From: Littorina saxatilis
Lineage: Eukaryota; Mollusca; Gastropoda; Littorinimorpha; Littorinidae
Assembly: GCF_037325665.1 (NCBI RefSeq)
Contig: NC_090248.1
Location: 17,788,580 to 17,852,579 of the forward strand
DNA: 64,000 nucleotides
Reading direction: 5' to 3'
Both the position numbers and the translations under genes were made by a program. Under the pieces are notes generated by a model. The model searched no databases. It saw only the letters and a program-made list of their open reading frames with translations, and was not told the DNA's origin. Numbering within the stretch: the stretch's first letter is position 1; the number at the start of each line of letters is the position of its first letter. Positions 40,601 through 54,900 of the stretch are shown piece by piece.

Positions 40601-42918
40601 TCGCCCAGCCAAGCATAGCAAGCTTGCAAACAACCCGACAAACGTGAACAGCAGTAACTCTGCCAAGGATCAGCCCCCACCGCCAAAGCAGATGAAGATG
40701 GGTGACAAACAGGTGTGTTTTAGTCATTCTTAAGCTTTTTATGTTTTTCAGCAAGCTCGTTTTAAAATAAGGCTTGCATCCTCATTCGGAAAAAAACCCG
40801 CCAATTTTCAGTTTTGTTTGTGTAATAATTGGTAGTTATTGGGTATAATTTAAATACAGGGAGATGGCAAAGACAAAAGTTAGTACATGGAATAAAACAA
40901 AATAAAACATTCACTTTAAGCCTTGATCTATGGATCTTGAAGTGTTCAAACTAGATCATATGCAACAGACAAATGATAATGAAAACGTGAACACCAAGCT
41001 TCGGATGTTGAGTGTGAATCCTTCCAGGGGTGAATATTGGCTATCGCCCCCAGCGGGTTCAAATCGCGTCGGGCGGGTTCGAAATTCCTCTGAAATCACC
41101 CGCCGGGCGGGTTTAAATTTCGCTGAAGCACAAAGTCGTTAGGCAACGTAGTTAATTTGAACGGCGGGCCCCCCCTTCCCCCACTTTGAGAAGGACTTAG
41201 GACTACCACCAATCAAGGCCAGACACATTGGCTAGACAGCTACCCCCCTCCGCCTCACTTGACCGTGTCATCACCCCTCCAGTGCCACGAGCCGCTGGCG
41301 ATGGCATCAGCAGTCAAAATAGTAAAAAAAAACCTCCATCCCCCCTCTTTGCGCTATTCACTTCACCCCCTCTCTTATCTTATCCTGCGCTCACCAATCC
41401 TTCAGAGACTTTCACATGTTGTAAAACAGTTTCCTCTCAGATAAAAACTCAGTCATTGACCCCGAGTAAGAAGGTCAGTGTCTGGACAGGCAGCTGTGTT
41501 CAGATTGCAAGTACCGGTCATTGACCCAGGTCTCAAGGCCAACCAGCTTTTACAATGCATCTGCCTTTGATCTGACCGCCCATCCAGAGCAAACATATTC
41601 CCCCTAGCCCTCTGTATTTTTTCTTTGATGTGCCTGCTATGTACCACTGATCCAGTTTCTGGGAAATGTATATGTCATTGACTGCAGGGATACTCATTGA
41701 GACCGTTTTCTAAAATATGTTAACACCAACTTTGCTGACCAACTTAGTACAAGTAGTGACAGTACTACTGCTGTCAATTATTTCCCTTCAACTAAGGAAG
41801 TAAAAAAAAAAACCCGATCCACTATCTATTCTATATATATCTATATATATATACGACTTGTGTCTGTGTGTGTGTCTGTGTGTGAGTTCGCGATGCACGG
41901 CCAAAGTTCTCGATGGATCTGCTTCAAATTTGGTGGGCATATTCAGGTAGACCCGGGACAGGACACAACCTGGTCGATATTTCAACACGTGCTCTCAGCG
42001 CGCAGCGCTGAACCGATTTTGGTTCCACCTCAGCTACCCGGGCCCCCCTACCGACACACCAAAGCCGCTACACCACATCACAACGCCAAAGTTCTCGGTG
42101 GATCTTTTTCAAATTTGGACACCGTATTCAGCTACACCCCGGACACAATATCATCAATGAGATATTTCAACACGTGCTCTCAGCGCGCAGCGCTGAACCG
42201 ATTTTGGTTTTTGTGTTCATTTCACCATTATAAGTAACTCTTCCTTATCTTCTCCAGGTTTTCAGCGTTTACCTCCCTCCCTTCGTATGGTGCACTATAG
42301 TATGAGTGGGGCATCTTCGGATATTCCCGGCGTTCTGTTACTATTTTTAGAAGGTCACCGCAGTGTCCAGAACGTAAATTGGACCCGTAAATTATCCTCA
42401 CTGTAAAAGTGCAAAGGTCGAATCAATTTATAGCCACGCGAAAAATACACTGTCATCTATCTCTCTATATATACGGCTTCTCTGTGTTTGTGTGTGTGTG
42501 TGTGTGTCTCTCTCTATGTGGGCAACACCTGGGGATTGTTCAGTTCTGTTTGTGATGTGGTCTGGCGGCTTTTATGTAATTGTATGTACTGGCCTTCCTT
42601 TGAGAAGCCATAACAGTTCAAAAGGGCTTAGAGATAAGCTCTAAATTGCTCAATCCTGTTTTAGTGGAGTTCGCCTCCAAAGGTGATTGACACGGTTACA
42701 TTCGTCGACAAGGATGGGACTCGATATGGTCAGGAATGGCATTATGGCCACTGAATCATTTTCGTGCTGTTCCCATTCCACGAATCTGGGAGGGACCTAA
42801 GCTTGGCGGGTCCATTGTTCGGACCCGGGGAAGCCGGCGTACGGCTCTAAGTACTTCTTCCCGGCGAAGCCGGCTACCCGGCGAAGCGGGTATTCATTCT
42901 AGTATATATATATACGAC

Positions 42919-42949
<31 letters not shown>

Positions 42950-45900
42950 CGCGATGCACGGCCAAAGTTCTCGATGGATCTGCTTCAAATTTGGTGGGCA
43001 TATTCAGGTAGACCCCGGACACAACCTGGTCGATGAGAATTTTCAACATGTGCTCTCAGCGCGCAGCGCTGAACCGATTTTGGTTTTTCTGTTCATCTTC
43101 CCAGATCCATTCCCAGTAACTCTTCCTTATCTTCTCCAGTGTTTTGCGTTTATCTCCCTTCCTTCGTGTGGCGTCAATCCATATTCCCGTTACTATTTTT
43201 AGAAGGTCACTGTCCACAACGCTCAATCCATATTCCCGTTACTATTTTTAGAAGTTTTCCTTCGTGTGGCGTCAATCGCGTACAGTGCGCCACTCACCCG
43301 GTTTGCCGGGTATTCGGCTCTAGTTCTTCCCGGCTACCCGGCGAAGCGGGTATTCATCTAGTATGTGATAAAGAAGAAAAGACAGACCTTCAACAATAGG
43401 ACAAGGGATGCAACTCTGCTGAATCAAAAGCATAAAGATCACATGTGAACAATTCTAGGATCAGGAAATCTGAACATCTGTTTGCTTTCATTAGGAAATA
43501 GAAATGAAATATAATGCTTTTGATTATTTATGACTTAAGCTGTGGTAAATTTGGCTGGTATGCAACTTTTATACTTCTGCTTGATCTAACAGTAATATTA
43601 ATAACAGACATAAAGAAAAAGAAACAAAACAAGAAAGCAACTTAGAAAAAAATTTGTAGTCAGCTTTTTATACTTGGTTTTACACAACAAAAAACATAAT
43701 TTAAATTAAAAAAAATTGCTGATTTACTCTTTTGTAGTGTGTGTTTATGTGGTAAGTAAAGTTCCATAGTAAATTACTTTGTAAATTGTGTGGTAGGGGG
43801 TACATAAAGGGGGTAACTTTTAGTGAGGTTTAGTGTGTGATTGTGTGACAGGGTGTGAATGTGGTTTTGATTTCTTGTTTTTTTGTGGCGGCTTTTATTT
43901 TAAATTCTTTATTAAAACAAGGTTAATTATCATTATATTAAAACATAGCATTTTAGTCATCAAGTTTTGTGTGTGTTTGTGGTAGTTATTAGTAGTGCAA
44001 ATCCACATGTATGCATTATAAGTATGAATGTACGTCTTTTGTGTATGTGGTTAGCACGCGACGAGCCGCTGGGGCGGTTGTAAGAAATCCCGGCAGGTTG
44101 GGGGCCGGTTGGGATTTTGGGGGGTCGGTTCAATTTTTGACTTCGGCCGGTAGCAAAAAAAAGTTATGGTACACCCCTGTCCTTCTAAGATAGCAGGAAG
44201 CAAAAAGACTTGACACTGTTTTTGGCCCTGCTTTTTCAGACACATGGCCGACGCAAGGTGGAAATGAGTGACGCTAGAGGGAAGAAGGAGCAGAGCAAGG
44301 AGAACGTAACTCCCACCAGCCCGCCCCCTGCTCCCCGCAAGCCACAGCAGACCGATCAGCAGGTGGTGAAGGAGGGGCTGAGGGACAAGAACCTCAGCGA
44401 CATCCTCCCCAGGGCTAAATCTGCACATTCCAAAGACAAGCTGAATGAGTTTGCCCAGACCAACATGGACAAGGGGGTTGCCCTGTCTGCTCCTGAGGCT
44501 ACAGTGAGTAGTATGCATAATTCATAGATCTATGTGCTTATGATTGATTTTAAACAACAATTCCCAGTCCATGTCTGCCTCGCTAAACCCCTTTCAGCTG
44601 CAGCCCTCTCTCCCCCATTCTTACCACCACCACCCACCGCTAGCCCCCACAGCTCAGGTTTTGTTCAAAATTCAGTTGCAGTAAAACCTCCCACTAAAGA
44701 CCTTGACAATGTCAAGAAAACTCGGTCGTAAAAATGAGGGGTCTTTATTGGGTATTTGAGTGTACATTTTGTCACAGAAAAGGCAAATTTGTTTTGACTT
44801 TATCACAGCTGTCTACGCTTTCCCACCTGTTGCGAATAGACTTCTGGTTTTTGATAATTGACTTCTTCTTCTGCGTTCATGGGCTAAAACTTCCATGTAC
44901 ACATGTTTTTGCAGGAGTGGGTTTTTACGTGTATGGAAGTTTTTACCCGGCAGCCATGATAGTTGACTGAATCTGGGATTTACCAACGCCCAGACTTTTT
45001 GCGATTCCCTTTGTGGTTTTACCTTTGTTGCCTCTCTCTATGACTTACTCTATCTTCTAGCCTCACAGTTTTCAGTTGTTTTGTTGAAGTCGCTATTTTA
45101 ATACCACCTCTCAACAATGTAAAATGAAGCTGAACTAAGAGCGCTTTGACAAACAACACCTCACAAACTCAAGTCAAGAGAAGTGTTGTAAATGTTGATT
45201 CAGGATAATTCATTCTCTCATTAGGCAAGCACACAATTAATACGTACACAAACAAACACGCCGAACAGGCCAAAAATAATGCTAGTGGGTCAGCAAGCAG
45301 AGCAGCATCCACTCTATCATTATTGAGTTGTTTGCGGTCCTTCAATTGTAAAAGCAAAAGGTGAGATGGGGACAGCCGCAGACCACTAGATTTGCATGCA
45401 CTACTGACTGCTGACTACCACACCTGGCTCATGACGGTCTGCGGATCAAATGAGGGGGGGGGGGGGGGGGGGGGGGGCGTGTGCTGGGTAATGACTAACT
45501 TTGACAGAGAATGACACTCACTGGTAATAAGGTGAAAGCCTTTGTTGGTAGGTCGGCATCTGAAAAAGGAAGGCATCACCATTCAGTGGTTAGTTACAGT
45601 GTCGAAGGCATCCGTGCCCAGAAAATGGGTCAGCAAATTGAGGGGGTTGTTATGGGAGGTTCCACTGTAGTATTAAACTTCTTTACATGTAAGCAGTAGA
45701 ACATTAAAATAATAATTGTGTCAAACTTAACATTGATTGCAGTCAGACTACAGCTTGAAGTACAAGGCTGGCATAGCTCCAAAACTGGGCAGGAAGGCTT
45801 CAGAGTATCAGAAAGAATTTCGCTGGAGGAATGCTGTGCCTGCTTCCCCTCTCTTGAATGCAGAGCAGGTAAACTCTACCACCTTCCTTGTCTTGTAGTT

Positions 45901-48900
45901 ATACAGAGTTATGATGGGCTTCACATATGAAACATTACAATTGCAAAATGATTTATTGAAATCAATAACGAGAAACAAAAACATATTAGCTTAGAACACT
46001 ACTTTGTGAAAAATGCTGAGGGTAGTGGTACATTGTATATATTGTGATTGACTTTTTTGGCTCACGTAAGTGTAGCCTATGCGATGCTAACTTTTGTCTG
46101 TCTGTGCGTGCGTGCGTGTGTGATAGAAACTTTAACATTTGACTGAACACCGAAATACTAATTTTACCGGGTTATTATCCAAGCAACAGCTTCAAAGTAT
46201 TGAAGCAATGAGCAACATTTCGTCGGCACGTATGTAGATAAAGTGTGTATCCAAAGAAAACGGGTGGTGGTGGGTTTTGGGGGGGGGGTAAAAACAGGTG
46301 ACTGGTTTGTGTTGTGTGTGGTATGTAGACCAGGTCAGGGGTCAAGGTTAGGTCAGATCGCGTGAAGGATTGTGGTATAGATTCACTTCTCAGTTCTAAC
46401 CGAGCTGCATTCACCGATTCGGGGAAGACAATTTCACATTGTTCGGTTTCGTAGCGGCTCCAGAAAAAATAGATAAAGAAGATACCAAAGGAGATTTCCT
46501 ACAGGTTGATCTGCACAGCGTGTTTTCAGTGTCTGCGCGAGGAAGCGCTGTCGAAAGGGCAGTGTCGATCTCAGTGGCAGTCGTGTCCCCGTAAGTAGGC
46601 TACAGACAGACAGATCTAGATCTAGCGTCTCCCACTCTTGCACCGTGTCTATGCTTACTGTGTGTGTGTATGTGTGACAGAGTGATTGAGTTTGTGTTAC
46701 TGTTTGTCGATTTCTTACGGGAGCCTTGAAGGCTTCACCTCTTGTTTGGTGTGTGTTTTCCTTATTGTTCTGTTTTTGTATACTGATGTGTGCCTTTCAG
46801 TCATTTGTATCCTTAAACTTAGGGAATATGACATGAACAGAGTCACAGGTACAGGGTAAGTTACATTTGGACATGTTTTCAGATGTTCTGACTTTTTCTA
46901 CAGATTGTCTACAGCAGCAATACTGCACTCTCCCCTGTAAAAGCAGTAAAATTCCATCAGAAGACTGAATATCAAACTCAGTTCAAGCCCTACGAGATCC
47001 CTGAAACAGTGTCCTTTGCTCCCAAACCGAGCCAGGAACCAGCAGGGATGTCTGGACGCACAAAGACTCAGGTCTGTTTTTTGTTAATTAAAAAATGTGA
47101 CTAGGGTCTGTGTGTTTTAGCCTTGTTTAATCTGGTCAACCAACTGTTACCTATCTGCATTGGGTCACTCATCTAGCAATATGAGTATTTAGGTGTTAAA
47201 GTGTCCTGGCATAAGAACTTAAGCGCCTTGTAAACATTCAAGATATGCTACGTCACTGTTTCACTTTTTATTTTATTGCTGAAGAGTGATTCTAAAGTGA
47301 AATAGAGAATAAATGTCACCGTGATGCAGTTGAACCAAAAACAAGTGGAGCATGTTACCAGTACAATTTTAGTACATAACAGACGTAAATGCATAACCTT
47401 TTTTTCTCTTTTTTGTTGTTGTTGTCCCTCTTTATTTGTTTGTTTGTTTGTTTGTATGTTGATCCTGTTGTAGGGAATTGCTTGTATTATTTCAGAGACT
47501 GCCTTGATACATGCAATCACTTAACTCTGAAAACCTCAAACATTTTTTTCTTGCTTTGCAGATGAAGCGCAGCAAGAGTGTTGGAGGTAGGTTCAGCGTG
47601 AGAAAAGTTGTGCTAGTTCCTTCATGTGTATTAAAATAAACAATTCTGATATCAAAACTTGAATCAGTTGGATATGACATTGTGTGTCTTTTAAGTGAGT
47701 GCTTGTTGAGTTTTAATTGAACTTCAAACGCCTGATTATTGAAGATTCCTATAGTTGTACATTAGTGCTTTTAAGTAATTTGCTGAAGAATTTTGAGACA
47801 AGTGTGTGACGGTTTTGTTTTCAGCGGTTGACCGTGGCGCAGCAGGCGTTCCCCCTGTCACATATGCTGATGACCCACGTCAGTTGAGGGAGTCTGGTAA
47901 AGGCATCCCTGCTCCCAAGGTGCCCATTCCTCACGGAAGGCTCAAGTTAGTACTGAGTACCATGGAGTCAGAAATTGTTTCCTTTTAATCTCTTTGCATT
48001 GTTTTTGTTTTGTTATGTTTTCCTTTGAAAGGGATACTCTTATGCCGAGTAAACTGACGCTAACTTAATCTTAGATATGAGTTGATAATCTTCATTTCAC
48101 GCTGATGTGGTCATTCATTGCATTGCTGTTTACAGACAGACGCCATGTCAATATTGATGTCGAATTTTGATGTTGCATTTCAACTATTGAGTGTGACATG
48201 TCTTCATACGCATATTTTGGGATTGAAAAACAAAAAGCAGGCTGATGGAACACCAATAGATCTGCTTTTCAAGATGAGTTTATTTGACTTTTCTTAACCT
48301 CTTTGCCCATGTGAATTAAGGACTGGGTGGCCGAGTGGTAACGCACTTGCGCTCGGAAGCGAGAGGTTGCGAGTTCGACCCTGGGTCAGGGCGTTAGCAA
48401 TTTTCTCCCCCCTTTCCTAACCTAGGTGGTGGGTTCAAGTGCTAGTCTTTCGGATGAGACAAAAAACCGAGGTCCCTTCGTGTACACTACATTGGGCTGT
48501 GCACGTTAAAGATCCCACGATTGACAAAAGGGTCTTTCCTGGCAAAATTGTATTGGCATAGATAAAAATGTCCACCAAAATACCCGTGTGACTTGGAATA
48601 ATAGGCCGTGAAAAGTAGGATATGCGCCGAAATGGCTGCGATCTGCTGGCCGATGTGAATGCGTGATGTATTGTGTAAAAAAATTCCATCTCACACGGCA
48701 TAAATAAATCCCTGCGCCTTGAATATGTGCGCGATATAAATTGCATAAAATAAAAATAAAAATAAAAATCCCTGCGCTTAGAACTGTACCCACGGAATAC
48801 GCGCGATATAAGCCTCATATTGATTGATTGATTGATCTCATGTAGTGCAAGACAGCAGTTAAAGGTCAGCATGAAATATGAATATTTTTGTCTAATTTCA

Positions 48901-51900
48901 GGCGAGTTGTGAGTGAGTACCGATCCAACTTCAAGGCTCCAACAGGGTTCAGTTATGAGGAAGGGGCATGGAGAAACGCTTACCCCCCACAGTTGGCCAT
49001 GGTCAAGGTGAGACTTCTTGTCATTATTCAGGTCACCTGTAGATCAAATAGCAGAGGAATCAGTGGTGAATCAAACTAATGTTAAGATTCTACGTCAAAG
49101 ACGAAAAGTGGAAAGTAAGACAGACTTTTCTTCAAAGACCGAAATGTATACACCCTCTTTCTGCCCTACTTTCGTGTTTCGTTGATTTGATAATTGCAGT
49201 CAACTACGTATGTCTTCAACAAATTGACAGCTTGAAGCTTTGTTACTCTTTATTGTGATGGTGTGAAGTGTTTGTCTTGTTACTTTTGGGGGTTTATAAT
49301 TGTTGTGTGTTTGTGAGCACTTCATCTCTTACTTGAGATTTGCAAGGAGGCATGCTGCTGTGAGGGTCTCACTGACAACACTAACCATTTACGTCTATAT
49401 TTTCTTTGAGAATGTTAGACTGTGTTATCTATCGTCAGACAGGAAGCGTTGGGTTCCAGAACTATGGTGACAAGTATTAAATCAATTACTAAAAGGATGT
49501 GTGCACTCTAAACATTGATCACAGAAAGAAAAGAGCTCTCCAGACACCTTGGACAACACAAAGCATTGAATGGACCTGTGTCTTCATTTGTCTTTCGGCT
49601 TTAGATTTCTTTAAAAGAGGTGCTGATCTTTCAAAGCGTTGCTTAACCTATTTCGCCTGTTGTGATGTGTCTGGCAGAATGGGAGTGGAGATGACAAAGA
49701 GGTGAAGAAACCAAAGGCGGAACCAGAATCTCAAGAAGCAGGCTCAGTACCAAACTGGTTTGCTGAGGTGCTAGAGCTTCGTCGCCGTGCCAACGAATAT
49801 AAACGTAGAGCTCAGGTAAGATTAGTATTGCTGTGAGAAGAATACTTGGATATTTTGTTCAGCCTTTGTGGGGCTTTGCAAAAAATATTCAATTTTGCTT
49901 GAAGGTGCTGATTTTTACATTGTCCCTTTTCCCTTCACACTTCCTTCATGCAAAGGACGACACAGCCAGAATTATTCATATGGAGACAATGGTTTTTATG
50001 TCTGTTCAGTTACAATTCATGCTTACTTTCACAGTGTGAAGAAAGAGAATTATCTGGCAATGGCTTTAGCTACCGTGCACCTTATCATCATGTAGTGCAC
50101 ATATTTTGCGAAGACAGTTAAATGTAGATCTATTGACAGGTTGAACTGTGTCACTGTAGGTGGATATGAGGGTGCACCATTGTTCAGTGTGGTGTTGACG
50201 TGACATGATGCTGTGTGCACAGGGTACTCACTTTTCCCGGGAACACTTGGTGCAGCTGCTTGCAAAGCAGGCGACGTACAGGGACGATTGTGACAACTCT
50301 GCAACAGTCACTGCACTTGATGCTCTAGCATTGGAGCCTGCAAAACCCCCTGCACGGCGTGCCAAACCGTGAGTTTCACCTTTTGCTTTTACATGTAGTA
50401 AGAGGTTGTAGAATAGTGCCAGCCTGAATTTTTCTTTTTTCCATCATGTGCTAGGCTAACCCTTGCAGTATTTGCTTAGTCTCCTTCATTATGAATGGTG
50501 CCTGACTTTTTCCTAAGGAACCCATGACTTTTTTTTTAAATTTTTTTTTTACAAAGATTATGCATTGCCTTTTGTTGAAAAGGCACAAATATTGGGTTTT
50601 GGGGTATGTGTGGACTTGTATGACATATTGTGCAAAGAGTTGCTGTAGGAAGAGAAGAAACCTTGAAGCTGTATGATTGTGCTTTATATGTATTATGAAA
50701 GGCTGTCTTGATGTTCAGTCAATTATAAAATGAGATGTGATGGTCTCTTTGAATTGTCCTGCACGCTGTGTTGATGTGTGTGTAGGTCTAAACAAGAGGA
50801 GGACCCGGTGGACAAACTATCTCATGTTGCTGTTAGAGGTGACTCTCCCAAACCACGAGACAATAACAACCAAAGCAACCAGCATTCTGAAAAGAGAGGT
50901 TTGTATAAAGAGAGCTGTTTTTACTTCTTAGAGCTGTACACATTATATGTCTTGTGTAGAAGATCAAGCACCCCTCGCCAGGTCAGTGATGGTCTTAACA
51001 TGAAGGCTTCTGCACTCACAAATATGTTATGTATTTCTACATGCACAGCTTTAAGAAAGCTTGAAATTTTTGTCGACTTGATAGAACAGAACAGTGTTCT
51101 CTATTCATGTCAAAACTGAGTTTTAGCAGTAGACTCAAATTTCAAATAACTCGAAAAAGTCAGCAGTACACGAAAAAGGTTTTAGAGCACTCCAACCCAT
51201 TTGTTCCTTTAAAGAAGTACGCTTCATTCATTGGACTCGGTGAAACCCAGCCCAGTTGAGGCTAAACTTTTGTTAGTACCAGATTGTGTAGCGATGGTAA
51301 GAGTATTAAGGTGGTGATGATTGAAGTGGCTTGCAGGGCGAAGCAGTAAGAGAAACAAGGTCATGGCCTGGCAGGAGCAGTCACAGCAACACAAGGACTC
51401 CAATCAAAACGCTGCAGTCCAGGCCAGACTGGACAAGAAGGAGAATGCGGCGGTGCGGGCAGAATTTGTTGGCAACATGCGCCAAAATACTGCAGCTCAA
51501 GCCATGGAAGACTTCGCCGAGAGTGCTTCCGTGCAGGTTGACCTTGACTGCAGTGAGATTGCTTCTGACGCTGCTGTCCAGACTGAGTAAGTTGTGTGTC
51601 TTGTCTGAGGGATGTGAGCAAGATCTTCTTGCATCCTTGTCTCTACAACCATCCCCAGATTGTTTGGTGCTTGTTTGCCTGTTCAAAATGTCTGCCTGTC
51701 CATATATCAGGTTTGTAATGTAATAGTTTACCTCTGTGGTTTTAAAAGCCACAATAATGAGGTATAGATTTCAGTTAATGTTCTTTTAGGCTTATGGGCC
51801 TGCTAGGGTGTTAAGAAACGGTAGTATAGTCGAACCTGCCTTGGCGACCACCTGCCCATAACAATCACTACAAGGAATTCTTGATGGGTTTTACTATATA

Positions 51901-54900
51901 ATTCACCTTTCCATGGCGACCACAGACCTGTTTACCCTTACGATTTTGGCGTAATTTATTACGATTTTCTGCAAAAAATACGCCATTCCGCTATCCGTGT
52001 CAAGACTACGATTTTCATAAATAAAAAAAATGTAAAAAAACCTTTTTTTTATTTTTTTATTTTTTATTCACATGTTTGGCATTGTTTTTTTCAATGGCAA
52101 AATGGGGTGAAAAAGCACAGGACTGACCAGAGATCATGTCTGTCTGATGAGACGCTGGAGAGCCTTATTCTAGTGGTGAAGTCTCGCCCTCACTCATTCG
52201 GCAAGCGCAAGTACAGTAGAGAAGCGCTTGACACACTGAAAAAGGCCTACTATGAGCAAAAGAAAAGAATCAGTGATGCATGTGCTTTTGATGTGATCTT
52301 CTTTGAAATTATGATGACTAGAAAAACTGACTGATGTGTTTTGTTTGTGAATGATGGATATATTATGTGCATGATTGCGTTTCGCAGACACAGTTGTCAT
52401 GTGCGTTGTAATTGGCGACGAATGTGGATGATTACTATTTTTGTGCCAGGATTACTATTTTTGGGGCTGAGCATTACTCCAAAACACTTATGGAGGTAAA
52501 CAGGTCTGCGACCACCTGTCCAATGCGATCACGGGCAGTCAGTTTTGTTCCAACTCACGGTTTCAACCTGTCTGAGGCGATCACCCATTGTCTTTTTTCT
52601 TTAACTGTACCATCATTCCTGTACAAACTTTGACTCACACACCACATTCTATCCATAATCTGCTAACAGTAACAGTACCGTTCACTTTTGAGTGCCGGCG
52701 ATCGACTAGAAGAAGACTTCTGAGTGCATTGAACTCAGTCGGTAGCCACCTGTCCTGGGTGTTGAAAAGAATGTTGTGAGACTGCAATTTTATTGTCTGA
52801 CATGATCTTATTATGTCCTTGAATAAGGCATCCCCTCGTCTTCCATTACAAAGTAACGCAACACCCTCCTCTTGACAAACGCATAGACAGCTAAACATGA
52901 TCACTGACCTGAGGCACTACCCAGTCGCCACATTGTTTGCTCGTGACAATCAACTGGGGTGGCTGTGCACAGTGGCCACATTGTTTGCTGGTGACAATCA
53001 ACTGGGGTGGCTGTGCACAGTGGAGCATGGCAAAGATTATGCAAGTTTGTTTCATTAGCTGCATCCCACTAAGCATGTGCAATGGTAATTATTGCCGCTG
53101 ACCTTAACAATAAGTGACAAGTGTCCTTTGAATGACTTTCTGCCTGTGATATTTGTAGAGAAGGAGAACAAATTAACAAGAAAATACAGAATAGTTATTT
53201 TCATTTCTTCCGTTCAAAATGACTTTGCTATGGCTTTAGGTTGTGTTGCGATTTGGATGCAATCAAATTGTAGTAGGCAATTTTCTTTTTTCCGGAAGAG
53301 CTCTCTTAATTGTTTTTGACTTTCATTCTTGAATAGTGAGCTTGGAGGTTTCGCTCAATAACGACTACTTTCGGTCGGTCCCTTGAGTGGTCGTTATAGA
53401 CAGGTTCGACTGTAGTAGGTGGATTCTTGCTGCATTGTTTTTCACGTGGTATGTGAAGGAGGGCAAGTTGAAGTATTTCCAAGAACAAGGCACATATCCT
53501 GCCAACAATGCCTCTTTTCCCTTGCCCACACACACAAAGCAACCAGTTTTGGTCATTTTAGATGGACAAAGGGCAAGGGTTCCTTGGCACTGACAATAGT
53601 GCACATTATTCTGTGCACAATAATGTAGTGATGGTGGTTTTTGAGCATCATGTTATGTTCTCACCTAGGGGTGATGAGAATGCAGGGGTGCAGGGCCGAC
53701 TACCCACGCCTGTGATCAGACAGCAGGGACTGAAGGCCTCTCGCCACCACTTGGACCGTACCACTCCCTCTATGGGCGGGGTTCTTCTCTCCCTCCCTCG
53801 CCAGCCACTCTCCACTGACAGATCAGGTACTGGTCTTAGTTCCAATGTGCACACAATGCAGCTGCTAGGAAAGACTTATACATTCAAGTTGTGGGCATGC
53901 AGGTATACACACACATACATGCTTACACATTTGTTAACATGCCTTTTCCTCGACCTCTCAACTCTGACAGGTGGAGTTAGGCCTTGATCATACATACACG
54001 ACAATGCTGCTGGAAGGAAAGACTTGTGTGCAGTTGTGCACATGCATGTACACACACACACAGACACACACACACACACATACACACACACGCACACACA
54101 CACACACACACATGGATGCGTCTGCATGCATGCAAGTACATCCACTCTTTTAACTGGCTCAACAAATGTCACCTATGCTGAAGATACTGTTATCAGGTAA
54201 CTGCAGTTTAGAGAACGTTAGGCAAGAACATGGGTTTCGTTCAAGTTAAGGGGAGGTGGGCCAGTGCACAACCTTTTTTTCAATTTTGAATGTTTTATTG
54301 TGTCTGAATGTTATTTTATGAAAGAAATGAACAAATGATGACAAAGAATAGTCACTTTTTGTATTTTCGGTTGCTGGTTTTTGTTTTACGCGACAAAAAC
54401 AGTCAAAATACAGACAAAAGTGGAGTACAGGAGATACACGGATTTTCATCAGATGTGATTGTCACACTTCTAATTATTGTTTTATTTTATCCTTCTGGGT
54501 ATGCTCTAGGGGATTACGAAGCAGATTTTGTTTATTATATTTATATTTGGAGTTAGGAACACTTCTTTGTTACAACTGTCAAACTTTAGGGTAACGCTTG
54601 CGAAATTATTTTTTGAAATAATCTGGATATGACTATAATAAAATTTCAGCAAAATCCCTTCGTAATCCCCCAGAATGTTATATTCTGCACAAACTACAAA
54701 AGAAAATATTGCTCTAGCTAAATTACAGCCAGAGAAATCGCGTAACCCAAGACGTAACCGTAGGCAAAATGGCTGAACTGAGAAAAACGACATTGAAGAT
54801 TGAACATCACAGAAACACTATTGAAACAGACACACAAGGACAAAACTGTGTTATGAATGAACAGCTTAGTTTATTTGAATTGCAAACTACTTAGCCTTTA

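Larger units (their letters stand above)
51827..53412. mobile_element. Pogo/Tigger-like element, 1.6 kb, MDM1 intron 14
   Basis: Ends YAGTCGAACCTG with GACCAC nearby, flanked by TA at 51825-51826 and 53413-53414. It contains a nested hAT and a 47 bp tandem duplication. Confidence 0.75.

Noticed and set aside
41030-41150. Short palindromic spaced repeats (GCGGGTTCAAAT, GCGGGTTCGAAA, GCGGGTTTAAAT) as a CRISPR-like array
   Set aside because: Three imperfect copies without regular spacers, in an animal intron.
48320-48392. Possible tRNA-Ser/Leu gene
   Set aside because: Box A and B are present, but it continues into a SINE body; the cloverleaf is incomplete.
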